A stretch of DNA of 55,842 nucleotides from Actinomycetota bacterium (GCA_005885245.1 VAWR01000003.1:1-55842), one strand, 5' to 3'; counted from the stretch's first letter, positions 42,493-51,648 are shown. Made by a program: numbers and translations. Notes: generated from the sequence alone by a model not told the origin.

Positions 42493-44424
42493 CTACTGGC
42501 CGACAATCTTGAACTTCGGTTTGGCGACCACGATCTTCGCCGGATCGGACCAGGACATCTGCTGCGCGCCCGTCGGAAGCGTGTAGTTGAAGCCCCGGAC
42601 GCGGTAGTACCACGTGCCCGGGCCCAGCGGCAGGACGGTTGACGTGCCCAGCGTGAGCATGCCGAGCGCGTTCGCGTTCTGCGGATTCGGCTGCGGTGTG
42701 AAGGGATAGAGCTTCTTGCTCCACTGCACCTCGTACACCGAAGCCCCGAGCGCCGGGGTCCAGGCGACGAGCGGCGGGCCGTAGAACGCGCGACTGTTCC
42801 TTCCGGCGGTGAGCCGGCCACTGGGAGACAGGCCCGAGGCGAACAGCTCGCCGGCCGCGGTCAGGCTCGGCTCGCTGTTCTTGCCGAACCGCGCGACCCG
42901 GTTGTACGGAGCGCCGCAGACGTCCTGTGGCAGCTCGAGATCCCGGTACTGGAGGTTTCCGCCGGTGCGGACGATCGGCTCGCCCGGCCCGTGGGCGAGC
43001 TTCAACGGTGACGCGAGGCTGAGCGTCGAACCGCTGACCGTGACGATCGTGGCGGTCTCCTGGTTCGCGGTGTTCCCGATCGTGACCGTGTCCCCTGAGG
43101 CATAGGCGGCATTCACGGCCGTAACGGTCGTCGCGCCGATGGCACTCGCGCCCGCGGTGCTGGTCGTCAGTGCGCCGGGCGAGAAGGCTTGTACCGCGAC
43201 CACGGTCCAGTAGAAGCCGCTGGCGGGCCAGTCGGTGTCCCACAGGTCGACGGGGGCTCCCAGGTTCCCGGTGATGGTGATCTCCTGCGGGCCCGTCGGC
43301 GCGGGGCTCGAGCCGCTGGATGTGTCCGAGTCGGACGGCAGGGCGGTCGTCGGCGTGGCCGCCGGCTCCGACTCCGTCGTCTTGACGAGCTGCCCGTCGA
43401 AAGCACGTCCCTCCGGCTCCGGACCATCGCGCAGGTACGCCGCGCGCGCGGCTGGAAGCTGGGTGGGAAGCGTCGGGAGTGAGAGAGGTCCGAACGGGCG
43501 CGGCGCATAGGCGGGGCCGCCGACGACGGCTCCGGTGTAGACGCGGTTCAAGCATTGCCGGTCGGTGAAGACATAGACGCGGAACAACTCGGCGCTCGTC
43601 CCGTCGATCGCCTGGTCGCCGCTGAAGGTGAACGCCGGCATCAGGCGATGAGAGGGCGAGGAGGGCGTTCCTGCCGAGATCACGTCGGAGACGGTTTGCC
43701 CGAGGGTGATTGGCCCGCCGCCGTATGCCGGATTGGCCGAGCTGTAGACGGGACTCCACGCGCCGTAGCCGACTGCCGGCAATCCGTTCTGCCGGCTGGT
43801 CTTGCCGTTGTCCGCGCGGAGTGCGCGGATCCGCCAGCGCACCGTGCCGGTCCAACTCGAGGTGCGGTGGAAGGTGTAGAACTCGCGCTCGTCCAGGACG
43901 TTCGTGTAGACGACCTCGCTCTTGCGGGCATCGATGAGCCAGACCTCGTAGCCGTCAGCTCCTTCGACCGGGGTCCAGCGCAGAAGGCCCGGCTCGCTGG
44001 GCAGCGGGGCCGGCGCGGACGTGGGCTGCATATCGAAGCCGAACGCCGCGCTCCACGGCGTCGAAGAGGACCGTTTGATCGCGCGGACGCGCGCGAACAG
44101 TGCGTGCGGGTTGCCCGTGATCCATGGCAGCGTCACGTTCGGCGCGGCGACCGGGCTCGTCAGGCCCGAGGTCGAGTAGACGATCCCGCTCTCACGGAAG
44201 CTCGAGCTCGTTGCGAGCTGGAACTGGTAGCGGACGGCGCCGGCCACGGGGTTCCACGCAAAGGAGGGGGTGCGCGCGAAGGAATCCTGCGCCGGCTCGT
44301 CGGCGCGAAGCAGAAAGCCGTGCAGACGTGCCGGAGCGGCGCCGCGCACAGGCGTCGCTGCGCCCGCCGCAGGCGCGAGCCCGAGCAGGCTGAGACAAAC
44401 GGCCGCAAGAGTGAGGACACGCAT
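42493..44424 (-). CDS. Secreted multidomain Fn3-like protein
   Basis: A 643-residue exported protein with a signal peptide (LAAVCLSLLGLAPAAGAA). The mature part carries several fibronectin III-like blocks with recurrent phrases: PSFAWNPVAGAVRYQFQLATS, LRWTPVEGADGYEVWLID, VAWTPALGASVYEVQWSK, then WYYRVRGFN and VRWRIRALR. A low-complexity Ser/Thr/Pro linker (about 360-395) separates the two halves. No enzymatic motif is seen. Likely surface-exposed, with a binding or adhesive role. The start is ATG 44424. Confidence 0.8.
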   Translation of the reverse strand: MRVLTLAAVCLSLLGLAPAAGAATPVRGAAPARLHGFLLRADEPAQDSFARTPSFAWNPVAGAVRYQFQLATSSSFRESGIVYSTSGLTSPVAAPNVTLPWITGNPHALFARVRAIKRSSSTPWSAAFGFDMQPTSAPAPLPSEPGLLRWTPVEGADGYEVWLIDARKSEVVYTNVLDEREFYTFHRTSSWTGTVRWRIRALRADNGKTSRQNGLPAVGYGAWSPVYSSANPAYGGGPITLGQTVSDVISAGTPSSPSHRLMPAFTFSGDQAIDGTSAELFRVYVFTDRQCLNRVYTGAVVGGPAYAPRPFGPLSLPTLPTQLPAARAAYLRDGPEPEGRAFDGQLVKTTESEPAATPTTALPSDSDTSSGSSPAPTGPQEITITGNLGAPVDLWDTDWPASGFYWTVVAVQAFSPGALTTSTAGASAIGATTVTAVNAAYASGDTVTIGNTANQETATIVTVSGSTLSLASPLKLAHGPGEPIVRTGGNLQYRDLELPQDVCGAPYNRVARFGKNSEPSLTAAGELFASGLSPSGRLTAGRNSRAFYGPPLVAWTPALGASVYEVQWSKKLYPFTPQPNPQNANALGMLTLGTSTVLPLGPGTWYYRVRGFNYTLPTGAQQMSWSDPAKIVVAKPKFKIVGQ

Positions 44425-44482
44425 GATTCCTGATGGTTGTCGGCACTCTCGGCCGGCCGGCTGTCCCTCGAACGAGGGACGC

Positions 44483-45604
44483 CTAGGAGTACTCGAGCGC
44501 TGCGGAGAGAGTCTCGCCGGCGGAAAGCACGAGAGCGTCGGCGCCTGGTCGTCCGACTACCTGGATCGACGCGGGCAGGCCGTCCTCTGCGGCTCCGCAC
44601 GGGAGAGCGAGTGCCGGCCACCCGAGCGTGTTGAAAGGGAGGGTGTTGTGGATCAGGGACTCGCGCAGGGCTTTATCCCCGATCCCCACAGCGGGGGCGA
44701 CCCGTCCCAGGGTGGGCGTGAGCAGCAGGTCAACTCCCTCGAAGATCTCGTTGCAGCGCTCGGTGTAGTCCTCGCGCGCACGTGCTGCGCGCGAGACGTC
44801 TGCGTCCGTCACCGCCAGGCAGCGCTCGATCTTCGCTGCGACGTCTTCCCCGTACAGCTCGGCGTTCTCGGCGTAGAGCTCGCGATGGACTTCCGCGACC
44901 TCTCGCATGAAGAGTGCGTCGATGCTCGGGTGCGGCCAGTCGAGCTCCCGGCGGCGCGGAAACCGGCCGACCGCACCCCTCACCCGGGCGGCGACGAGGC
45001 GTTCGGCCGCGTCTAGCCATGCGACGCCGACGGACACCTCCTCGAGGGACTCGAGCATCTTGCGCTCGAACTCGGGAACGAGCGCTTCGAGCACGAGTGC
45101 GCATGCCGTGACGGTGCGCGCCATCGGTCCGATGTGGTCGAAGCTCGGCGCGAGTGGAAAGCAGCCGTCCGTCGGCACGAGACCGTACGATGGCTTGAAG
45201 CCGACGACGCCACAGCACGCGGCCGGGATTCGGATCGAGCCGCCGGAGTCCGTGCCGAGCGCTGCGTCCGCGAGGCCGGCCGCGAGCGCCGCGGCGGAGC
45301 CGCCACTCGAGCCGCCGGCGATCCTGCCGGGTGCGATGGGGTTCGGGACGGTCCCGAAGTGGGCGTTCTCCGACGTGATCCCGTACGCGAACTCGTGCAG
45401 ATTCGTCTTGCCGACGTTCGCGTAGCCCGCCGCCTCGATTCGCTCGACGGCTGCCGCTGATTTCGCGGGGACGTGATCGACGAAGATCGGAGAGCCGTAG
45501 GTCGTCGTGAGCCCTGCCGTGTCCAGCAAATCCTTGACGGCGAGTGGGATGCCGGGTCGTGGTGTCTCCGGGCGCGCGAGGAAGATCCCTTCGAGTGCCG
45601 CCAT
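44483..45604 (-). CDS. Amidase-signature family enzyme
   Basis: Ser-cisSer-Lys hydrolase of 373 residues. The catalytic Lys24 lies in LAVKDLLDTAG, the Ser-rich strand in AGGSSGGSAAALAAG (about 97-110), and the nucleophile Ser123 in GTDSGGSIRIPAA. The C-terminal part has FNTLGWPALALPCG, as in GatA-like enzymes. It is about 100 residues shorter than GatA and begins abruptly at the Lys region. It lacks any gatB or gatC neighbour, so it is more likely a general amidase than the amidotransferase subunit. The ATG is at 45604; a 24-bp gap separates it from the metallopeptidase upstream. Confidence 0.85.
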   Translation of the reverse strand: MAALEGIFLARPETPRPGIPLAVKDLLDTAGLTTTYGSPIFVDHVPAKSAAAVERIEAAGYANVGKTNLHEFAYGITSENAHFGTVPNPIAPGRIAGGSSGGSAAALAAGLADAALGTDSGGSIRIPAACCGVVGFKPSYGLVPTDGCFPLAPSFDHIGPMARTVTACALVLEALVPEFERKMLESLEEVSVGVAWLDAAERLVAARVRGAVGRFPRRRELDWPHPSIDALFMREVAEVHRELYAENAELYGEDVAAKIERCLAVTDADVSRAARAREDYTERCNEIFEGVDLLLTPTLGRVAPAVGIGDKALRESLIHNTLPFNTLGWPALALPCGAAEDGLPASIQVVGRPGADALVLSAGETLSAALEYS

Positions 45605-45628
45605 CCGGCGACTTTAGTGCCCCTGTCG

Positions 45629-47281
45629 CTACTTGCGGTGCTTCGGCTTGGGTTTCTTCGGCGTCTGCACGAGCACGCGGCGTGTGACCGTCGCGCCCTT
45701 GCTCCCGCCGGGGGAGACACTCGTGAGCTGCAAGAGGTTCGAGGCGCTCTTCGTGCGCAGTGAGTTGAAGAGCTGCTTGGGCAAGACGAAGCGGACGTCG
45801 TTGTTGCCGCTCCGCAGAGATGCTGTCCCGAGACTCATCGAGCCGAGCAGCGCTTGCAGCTTTCCGTCGCCGCTCGAGAAGACGGCCAGGCGCAGAAGCC
45901 GTGTCTTGGCCGAGACGCGCAGGAGCTCCGGTGCGTAGACCTGCAGCATCGGAGCGGGGTCGCTCGTCGGGGCGGAGATCACCGAGCCGATCACGTGCAC
46001 GCCGGGCGGCGGCTCGCTGGCCGTGGCGGGATTGGTCTTGAACACGATGACCGACCCGGTGAGCTTGAACTCTCGTCCGTCCAGGCCCAACGTGTCGTTC
46101 GGAAGCGACAGGTAGGCGTCCGGGCTGCCCGAGCAGGTGTTCCACGGCACGGTGATCGACGCGCTGGAACCGGAGGCGGTCAGAGCCTGCGCGCTCGCGC
46201 CCTTCGTGTTGGAGTAGTAGGTGGGAGTCGACTGCACCCCCGCCGGGATCGTCACGTTGATCGTCAGCGACGCCTCGTAACATGGGCCGTTGCTGGTGCC
46301 GTGAGACAGGGTGACATAGCGCACGGCCAGGTGGTTGACGGCCACGACGCCGGTCGGAAGCGCTCCGGTCGTCTCGCTGACGTCCATCGTCCCGTACGGG
46401 GTCGGCAGGACTCCGGCGAGCACGGGCGACGTGAAGTTCCCTGTCAGGCGTGCGGTCGTGTAGTCGTTGAAGAAGTTCCCGAGCGAGACCGGCAGGACCG
46501 CGCCGAGAATCGTCGTGCCGGGTGTGCCGGGCGCGCTGAGAGCCGCTTGATCCCAGACCGCCCGAACCTCCGCATCACCGTAGCGCTCGGCCAGGTACTC
46601 GAACAGCATCCAGCCGGGATAACCGTTCTTGTCGAAGTCCGTGTCACCACACTCGGCGCCGACGCAGTCGACGGTTCGATCCGGGTTCGCTTCGTCTCCG
46701 CCCGCCGCGAGATTGGCACGTACGGCTGCCCATTCCGCTGTTCCCTCCTGCAGCCACTGGTCGGTACCGGGAGCGATCGCATCCTCCATCAGGTGGAACA
46801 GCTCGTGGGCGACGATCGGATAGGTCAGACCGGTCGTCGCGTTCAGGTGGATGTCGTCGGCGCCCGGAGTGGCCGTCGGGGCGATGATTCCGTCCCAGCG
46901 GTCGTACGGGACCGGCGTGGCCGGGGGAATCGTGCCGTAGGGGATGCAGACGTTCGTGAAGTCGTCGACCGAGACGTCGACCTTCCCGTCGCCGTCGTCG
47001 ACCGGCGTCGGGTAACCCATCACGCTGTGGAACTGCGTGTACGCGCGCTCGAACATACCCAGGAGGTCGCCGGCGCTCTGCTGCGTGATGAAGTTCGTGC
47101 AGGTGGAGTCCTGGTCGTTGCCGCTGTAGTGGACCATGAAGTGGTCGCTCGAGAGCGTGACGACAGGGTTGATCGGAAAGGGGTCGATCGCCGAGGCTCT
47201 CGGAACGAACGCGGTGAGACCGCTCGCGAGGAAAACCAGCGTAAGCGCAGCCAGGGTCGGTCGCAGACGAGGACGCCTCAT
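45629..47281 (-). CDS. Secreted HExxH metallopeptidase-like protein
   Basis: An exported protein of 550 residues with a signal peptide (LAALTLVFLASGLTAFVPRASA). The zinc motif is HELFH (159-163) in YPIVAHELFHLMED, followed 15-20 residues later by QEGTAEWAAV, whose Glu could be the third ligand, as in gluzincins. The catalytic part resembles M6/M30-type peptidases. From about residue 330 the protein is beta-rich and repetitive. It ends in a Lys-rich tail (TPKKPKPKHRK). The start ATG is at 47281. Peptidase family and substrate are not resolved. Confidence 0.78.
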   Translation of the reverse strand: MRRPRLRPTLAALTLVFLASGLTAFVPRASAIDPFPINPVVTLSSDHFMVHYSGNDQDSTCTNFITQQSAGDLLGMFERAYTQFHSVMGYPTPVDDGDGKVDVSVDDFTNVCIPYGTIPPATPVPYDRWDGIIAPTATPGADDIHLNATTGLTYPIVAHELFHLMEDAIAPGTDQWLQEGTAEWAAVRANLAAGGDEANPDRTVDCVGAECGDTDFDKNGYPGWMLFEYLAERYGDAEVRAVWDQAALSAPGTPGTTILGAVLPVSLGNFFNDYTTARLTGNFTSPVLAGVLPTPYGTMDVSETTGALPTGVVAVNHLAVRYVTLSHGTSNGPCYEASLTINVTIPAGVQSTPTYYSNTKGASAQALTASGSSASITVPWNTCSGSPDAYLSLPNDTLGLDGREFKLTGSVIVFKTNPATASEPPPGVHVIGSVISAPTSDPAPMLQVYAPELLRVSAKTRLLRLAVFSSGDGKLQALLGSMSLGTASLRSGNNDVRFVLPKQLFNSLRTKSASNLLQLTSVSPGGSKGATVTRRVLVQTPKKPKPKHRK

Positions 47282-47325
47282 CAGGGGCCAGATCGGCCTC
47301 GAGCCGGGATTCCTTTAGCGGCGGC

Positions 47326-47469
47326 TCAGTCGTACTGCAGGTAGACGAACGCGACCACGACCGCCCCGGCGGCGATCAGCAAAGCGACGCCGAGCAGGCT
47401 GACGGCAAGGGTGACGTTCCTCCGAGCGACCTCGGGCGTCGTCTCGACCGGTGGCAGCGGCTCGGGCAT
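47326..47469 (-). CDS. Small single-helix membrane protein downstream of ctaB
   Basis: A 47-residue protein starting MPEPLPPVETTPEVARR, with one transmembrane helix (VTLAVSLLGVALLIAAGAVVVAFVY, split around Gly) and ending LQYD. The ATG is immediately adjacent to the ctaB stop codon (TAGATG), so translation is coupled. The position suggests a small oxidase or assembly subunit. The family is not recognised. Confidence 0.65.
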   Translation of the reverse strand: MPEPLPPVETTPEVARRNVTLAVSLLGVALLIAAGAVVVAFVYLQYD

Positions 47470-48663
47470 CTACTGGATGAGGGGATCGACCGCCATGGCG
47501 ACGAAGAGCAGCGCCAGGTAGAGGAGTGAGTAGTGGAAGAGCACCGACGCGTGTCGCGGCGTCGTCTGCCGGCGCAGGACGAGTGCGAGCCACAGGAAGG
47601 TCGCTCCCAGCACGATCGCCGCACCGAGGTAGACGAGCCCGAGTGTTCCCCACAGGACGGGCACCAGCGTGGCGCCCCCCAGGACGAGCGAATAGATGAC
47701 GATCTGCCGCGTCGTCTCCCGCTCGCCGCGCACGACGGGCAGCATCGGAATGCGCGCCGCCTCGTAGTCGCGGCGGATCAGCAGCGCGAGCGCCCAGAAG
47801 TGCGGCGGGGTCCACAGGAAGACGATCAGGAAGAGCCAGAGGGCGGGCAGCGTCAGGTTTCCGGTCGCCGCGGCCCAGCCGACCAGCGGCGGCACCGCGC
47901 CTGCCGCGCCGCCGATAACGATGTTCTGCGGCGTTGTCCGCTTGAGCCAGCGCGTGTAGACGAGGACGTAGAACAGGTTTCCGACCAGAGCGAGGGCGGC
48001 CGCGAGCACGTTCACGAGCGACGCCAGCAGCACGAAGCTGAACGCCGACAGCGTCAGCCCGAACTCGAGCGCGCGTGCCGGCGGCATCCGCTCTGCCGCG
48101 AGCGGCCGCGCGCGCGTTCGCTGTCCCATCAGCTTGTCGATGTCGCGGTCGAGGACGTGGTTGAGAGCCGACGCTCCGCCGCAGGCGAGCGCGAGGCCGC
48201 TCATCGTCACGACGACGAGCCAGGCAGACGGCGCGCCCTTGGCGCCGACGAACATCGCGCAGAGCCCGGTCACGAGCAGCAGCGACATGATCCGCGGCTT
48301 CGTCAACGTGACGTAGTCCCGCCAGGAGCTCCGCGGCGCGGCGGCTTCGCCTCGATACGTCGCGACGGCGGCGACGAGCGTCGCGGCGAAGGCGACCGCT
48401 GCCAGCGCCAGGTGGAGTCCGCGCGCCGTCACGAGCGCCGCGATCCCGAAGAGCACGAGCGCCGCGAGCGCGGGGACGAGCAGTCGACGATGAGCGAGCA
48501 GGGCCGCCGTGACGAGTGCCAGCAGCGGCGGCAGCGCGAGGGCTGCGAGGACCCGATGTGCCGCACCGAGCGACGCGGCGCCGCTGATCACGGCCAGCAG
48601 CGTTGCCAGCGCCGCGAAGAGCGCCGTCAGCCGCAGCCACGGCCCGGGCCTGAGCTCAGGCAC
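47470..48663 (-). CDS. ctaB: Haem O synthase with N-terminal four-helix domain
   Basis: Protohaem IX farnesyltransferase making haem O for the oxidases. The UbiA-type core starts at about residue 105 (DYVTLTKPRIMSLLLVTGL). It carries NHVLDRDIDKLMGQRTRARPL and DYEAARIPMLPVVRGE, the two Asp-rich substrate motifs. Residues 1-100 are an unusual extra region with four hydrophobic helices and His residues in GAAHRVLAAL and GLHLALAAV, spaced like one half of haem A synthase (CtaA). The 397-residue length is about 100 more than usual. The GTG at 48663 overlaps the ctaD stop by 8 bp. Confidence 0.9.
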   Translation of the reverse strand: MPELRPGPWLRLTALFAALATLLAVISGAASLGAAHRVLAALALPPLLALVTAALLAHRRLLVPALAALVLFGIAALVTARGLHLALAAVAFAATLVAAVATYRGEAAAPRSSWRDYVTLTKPRIMSLLLVTGLCAMFVGAKGAPSAWLVVVTMSGLALACGGASALNHVLDRDIDKLMGQRTRARPLAAERMPPARALEFGLTLSAFSFVLLASLVNVLAAALALVGNLFYVLVYTRWLKRTTPQNIVIGGAAGAVPPLVGWAAATGNLTLPALWLFLIVFLWTPPHFWALALLIRRDYEAARIPMLPVVRGERETTRQIVIYSLVLGGATLVPVLWGTLGLVYLGAAIVLGATFLWLALVLRRQTTPRHASVLFHYSLLYLALLFVAMAVDPLIQ

Positions 48664-50299
48664 GTCCGGCCTCTGCCAGACGCCGGCGCAGGTCACGCAC
48701 CGGACGCGCGCTCGTGATGTAGGGCAGCGTCTCGAAGTTGTGCGGCGGCGGCGGCGAGGTGGTGTACCACTCGAGCGTGTCCGCCAGCCAGGGATCGTTG
48801 ACGGCGCGCACGCCCGCGCGGGAGGTCCTGATCACGTTCACGACGAAGAGCAGGATCCCGAGCGCCATCACGCCCGAGCCGATCGTGGACAGCAAGTTGT
48901 ACGCCTGGAACAGGCCGTGCTCCTGGTACGTGAAGATGCGCCGCGGCATCCCGAGCAGGCCGAGCATGTGCTGCGGGAAGAACGTGAGGTTGAAGCCGAG
49001 GAACACGAGCCAGAAATGTGCCTTGCCCAGACGCTCGCCGAGCATGCGTCCGAAGATCTTCGGCCACCAGTAGTAGAGCCCGGCGAAGATGCCGAAAACC
49101 GAGCCGCCGAACAGCACATAGTGCATGTGCGCGACCACGTAGTACGTGTCTGTCACCTGCCAGTCGACGGGAAACGCCGCCAGGAAGATCCCGGACAGAC
49201 CGCCGACGGTGAACACGGCGATGAAGCCGAGTGCCCAGAGCATGGCGGTGTCGAAGATGAGGTTTCCGCGCCAGGTCGTCGCCAGCCAGTTGAAGATCTT
49301 CACGCCGGTCGGCACCGCGATGACCATCGAGGACAGCATGAAGAAGACGTTGAGGAAGTTCGGCAGGCCGACGCTGAACATGTGGTGCGCCCAGACGAGC
49401 ATCGAGTAGAAGCCGATCGCCACCGTCGAGAACGCGATCGCCTTGTAGCCGAAGATCGGCTTGCGGGAGAACACCGGCAGAACCTCCGAGATGATCCCCA
49501 TTGCGGGCAGGATCATGATGTACACCTCGGGGTGCCCGAAGAACCAGAAGAAGTGCTGGTACAGGATTGCGTTGCCCCCGTTCTGCGGGATGAAGAAGTG
49601 TGTTCCCGCCTGCCGGTCCAGCAGCAGCAGTGTCAGCCCGACCGAGAGGACGGGCAGCACGAGCACGAGCAGCGCCGCGTAGATCTCGATCGACCAGACG
49701 AACAGCGGGATGCGCATCCAGCTCATCCCGGGGGCCCGCATGTTGTGGATCGTCGCGAGGAAGTTGATCGCGCCCACGAGCGACGAGATCGAAAGGAGGT
49801 GCAAGGAGAGGATCCAGAGATCCTGGCCGTTGCCGGGAGAGAAGAAGCTGTCCGACAACGGCGGGTAGCCGTACCAGCCCGATCGCGAGGCTCCGTATTT
49901 CGCGAAGAAGCTCAGGTAGAGCGTGATCCCGCCGAAGAGGAAGAGCCAGTACGACAGTGCGTTGAGCCGTGGGAAGGCGACGTCCCTCGCTCCGATCATC
50001 AGCGGCACGAGGTAGTTCGCAAAGCCGGCGAAGATCGGGACGACGACGAGGAAGATCATCGTCGTGCCGTGAATCGTGAAGAGCTCGTTGTAGCTCTCGC
50101 GCGTGATGAAGTGCTCATTCGCCTGCGCGAGCTGCGCGCGCATCAGGAGCGCCAGGATGCCTCCCGCTGCGAAGAAGACGAGCGACGTCGCGATGTAGAG
50201 GATCCCGATCCGCTTGTGATCGGTCGTCGTGGCCCAGCCGATCACGCGCCCCTGGCGCCAGTCCGGCCGGTAGCGCTCGACGGTCGCTCTAGCCGCCAC
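48656..50299 (-). CDS. ctaD2: Cytochrome c oxidase subunit I, A1 type (caa3)
   Basis: Catalytic haem-copper subunit of 547 residues, shorter than the other CtaD. It has FTIHGTTM for the low-spin haem ligand, FFGHPEVYI with His256, Glu258 and Tyr260 (the A1 proton-channel form), WAHHMFSVG for CuB and VAHMHYVLFGG for the haem pair. The neighbours are a subunit II with fused cytochrome c upstream and ctaB downstream. GTG start at 50299, overlapping the subunit II stop by 11 bp. No subunit III is seen near it. Confidence 0.96.
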   Translation of the reverse strand: MAARATVERYRPDWRQGRVIGWATTTDHKRIGILYIATSLVFFAAGGILALLMRAQLAQANEHFITRESYNELFTIHGTTMIFLVVVPIFAGFANYLVPLMIGARDVAFPRLNALSYWLFLFGGITLYLSFFAKYGASRSGWYGYPPLSDSFFSPGNGQDLWILSLHLLSISSLVGAINFLATIHNMRAPGMSWMRIPLFVWSIEIYAALLVLVLPVLSVGLTLLLLDRQAGTHFFIPQNGGNAILYQHFFWFFGHPEVYIMILPAMGIISEVLPVFSRKPIFGYKAIAFSTVAIGFYSMLVWAHHMFSVGLPNFLNVFFMLSSMVIAVPTGVKIFNWLATTWRGNLIFDTAMLWALGFIAVFTVGGLSGIFLAAFPVDWQVTDTYYVVAHMHYVLFGGSVFGIFAGLYYWWPKIFGRMLGERLGKAHFWLVFLGFNLTFFPQHMLGLLGMPRRIFTYQEHGLFQAYNLLSTIGSGVMALGILLFVVNVIRTSRAGVRAVNDPWLADTLEWYTTSPPPPHNFETLPYITSARPVRDLRRRLAEAGRA

Positions 50300-51235
50300 T
50301 CGATGTTCCCTTGTAGACCTTCTGCTTGAGGTAGGCGACGAGCGAGCGGACCTGCTCGTCCGACCAGCCTCGCGCGACCGGCGGCATCTTGTTCCTGCCG
50401 TTCCGGATCAGCTGCTCGAGACCCTGCGCCTGTGTGAGTAGCGCGTTGTTCGAGATCTTCGGCCCGTAGCCACCCTCGCCCTGCGGGCCGTGGCACTTGG
50501 CACAGGCTCCTTGCCACTCGGAGCGTCCGAGGTCGCTCGCGGCGCTGCTCAGCCACGCCGTGTACTCGGCCCGCGTCTGGACGTCGACCACTGCCTTCAT
50601 CTCGGCGTGGAAGACGCCGCAGAACTCGCCGCAGCGACCCCGGTACGTGCCCAGCTGGTCTGCCTTGAACCACGTGTGCGTGCGGTGGCCCGGGATCGCG
50701 TCGAACTTGCCGCCGAGCTCCGGCACCCACCAGCTGTGGTCGACGTCCTGCGAGGTGATGTCGACGCGAACGGTCCGGTTCACCGGCGCGTGCAGCTCGT
50801 CGATCGAGATCGAGCCGTCCGGGTAGGTGAACTGCCAGTAGAACTGGTGCGATTTGCAGCCGGGACGTCCTGGATCCCCGGCAGCTTGTAGAAGACGAAC
50901 GAGGCGATCGCGGCCAGGATCAGGACGGGGATCCCCGTCCAGATCAGCTCGAGGCGTGTCGCGCCGTGGATCTGGGGGCCTTCGACGGTGCGCGGGCGTC
51001 CACGGCGGCGGTACCTGACGACGAACCAGAGCAGCGTCCCCTCGACGAGAACGAAGATCCCTCCTGCGAAGATCGAGATCCAGACATACGAGTCGTTGAT
51101 GCGCCTCGCGTTCGGCGAGTGTGGCGTGAGCGGCGCAAAACCTCCGTTGCCCGCGTGGGCGACAGAGGCAAGCGCCAGCACGGCGCCGAGCACGAGCACG
51201 AGGACGATGGTCTTGCGCCTCACCGGCGGTGGCAT
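50289..51235 (-). CDS. ctaC2: caa3 oxidase subunit II with cytochrome c domain, frameshifted
   Basis: Read in two frames. Residues from ATG 51235 to about 50865 give a signal peptide (VLVLVLGAVLALASVAHA), two transmembrane helices and the hairpin loop (RGRPRTVEGPQIHGATRLELIWT). From about 50863 another frame gives QFYWQFTYPDG, the CuA site HSWWVPE and CGEFCGVFHAEM, then a class I cytochrome c domain with CAKCH and NKMPPVARGW as the Met ligand region. The frames join if one base is added near 50855-50862 (length 947, not a multiple of three). All catalytic ligands are intact on both sides, so a sequence error is at least as likely as a true break. Confidence 0.82.
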
Positions 51236-51289
51236 CCTACGAGATGATTGCGTGATGGGTTCAGGTGTGTCGGTCAGCGATTTCAGACG

Positions 51290-51340
51290 GACGCACGGGC
51301 GCAGCCCGCGCGTCCTGGAGGCGGCACCGCAAGCGGTGCC
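51290..51340. repeat. Two-hairpin intergenic element upstream of ctaC2
   Basis: Hairpin 1 is GACGCACGGGC-GCA-GCCCGCGCGTC (one mismatch, 51290-51314). Hairpin 2 is GGCACCGC-AA-GCGGTGCC (51323-51340). The layout resembles family 2 (28878 and 42413), but hairpin 2 differs in sequence, so relatedness is only possible. Confidence 0.4.
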
Positions 51341-51348
51341 TTAGAAGC

Positions 51349-51630
51349 GTGGAGGGACAGTCGCGCCTACACCTCCCGCCCGGGGTCGGAGATCGTTACC
51401 AGGTGTACGTGAACGGCGTGCTGCAGGAGCCGGGGCGGGACTTCGACCGTGTCGGCGACGAGCTGATCTTCCGCCGCACGCTGGCCCAGGAGGGCAGGCT
51501 CGGCCCGATCCGCTGGCTCTCGATGCTCCTCGGCGTCGCCGGGACGTACCGGAAGCACGAAACGGTCGACGTCGCCTACGAGGTCGACGACCGGCGGAGG
51601 GTTGCCACGCTCACTCCCGTGGATTCGTGA
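51349..51630 (+). CDS. Conserved-looking small protein of unknown function
   Basis: A 93-residue soluble protein starting, from the GTG at 51349, MEGQSRLHLPPGVGDRYQVYVNGV. It continues with FDRVGDELIFRRTLAQEGRLGPIRWLSMLLGVAGTYRKHETVDVAYEVD, an alternating beta pattern. The N-terminus from 51349 follows the hairpin element; a longer frame from 51265 would read through those hairpins and is rejected. No ribosome site is obvious. It is convergent with the PhoP-like regulator gene. I recall similar small proteins in Thermoleophilia, but no function is known. Confidence 0.55.
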   Translation: MEGQSRLHLPPGVGDRYQVYVNGVLQEPGRDFDRVGDELIFRRTLAQEGRLGPIRWLSMLLGVAGTYRKHETVDVAYEVDDRRRVATLTPVDS

Positions 51631-51648
51631 CGTCAGCGACGAGCGGCG

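Noticed and set aside
44483-45604. Amidase as GatA of the tRNA amidotransferase
   Set aside because: About 100 residues too short, with no gatB or gatC nearby.
47533-48717. A 394-residue plus-strand frame opposite ctaB
   Set aside because: Charged low-complexity shadow of the haem O synthase gene.
48509-50329. A 606-residue plus-strand frame opposite ctaD2
   Set aside because: Arg/Asp/Glu-rich sequence with no hydrophobic core. It is the antisense of a well-supported oxidase gene, a common artefact of high GC.
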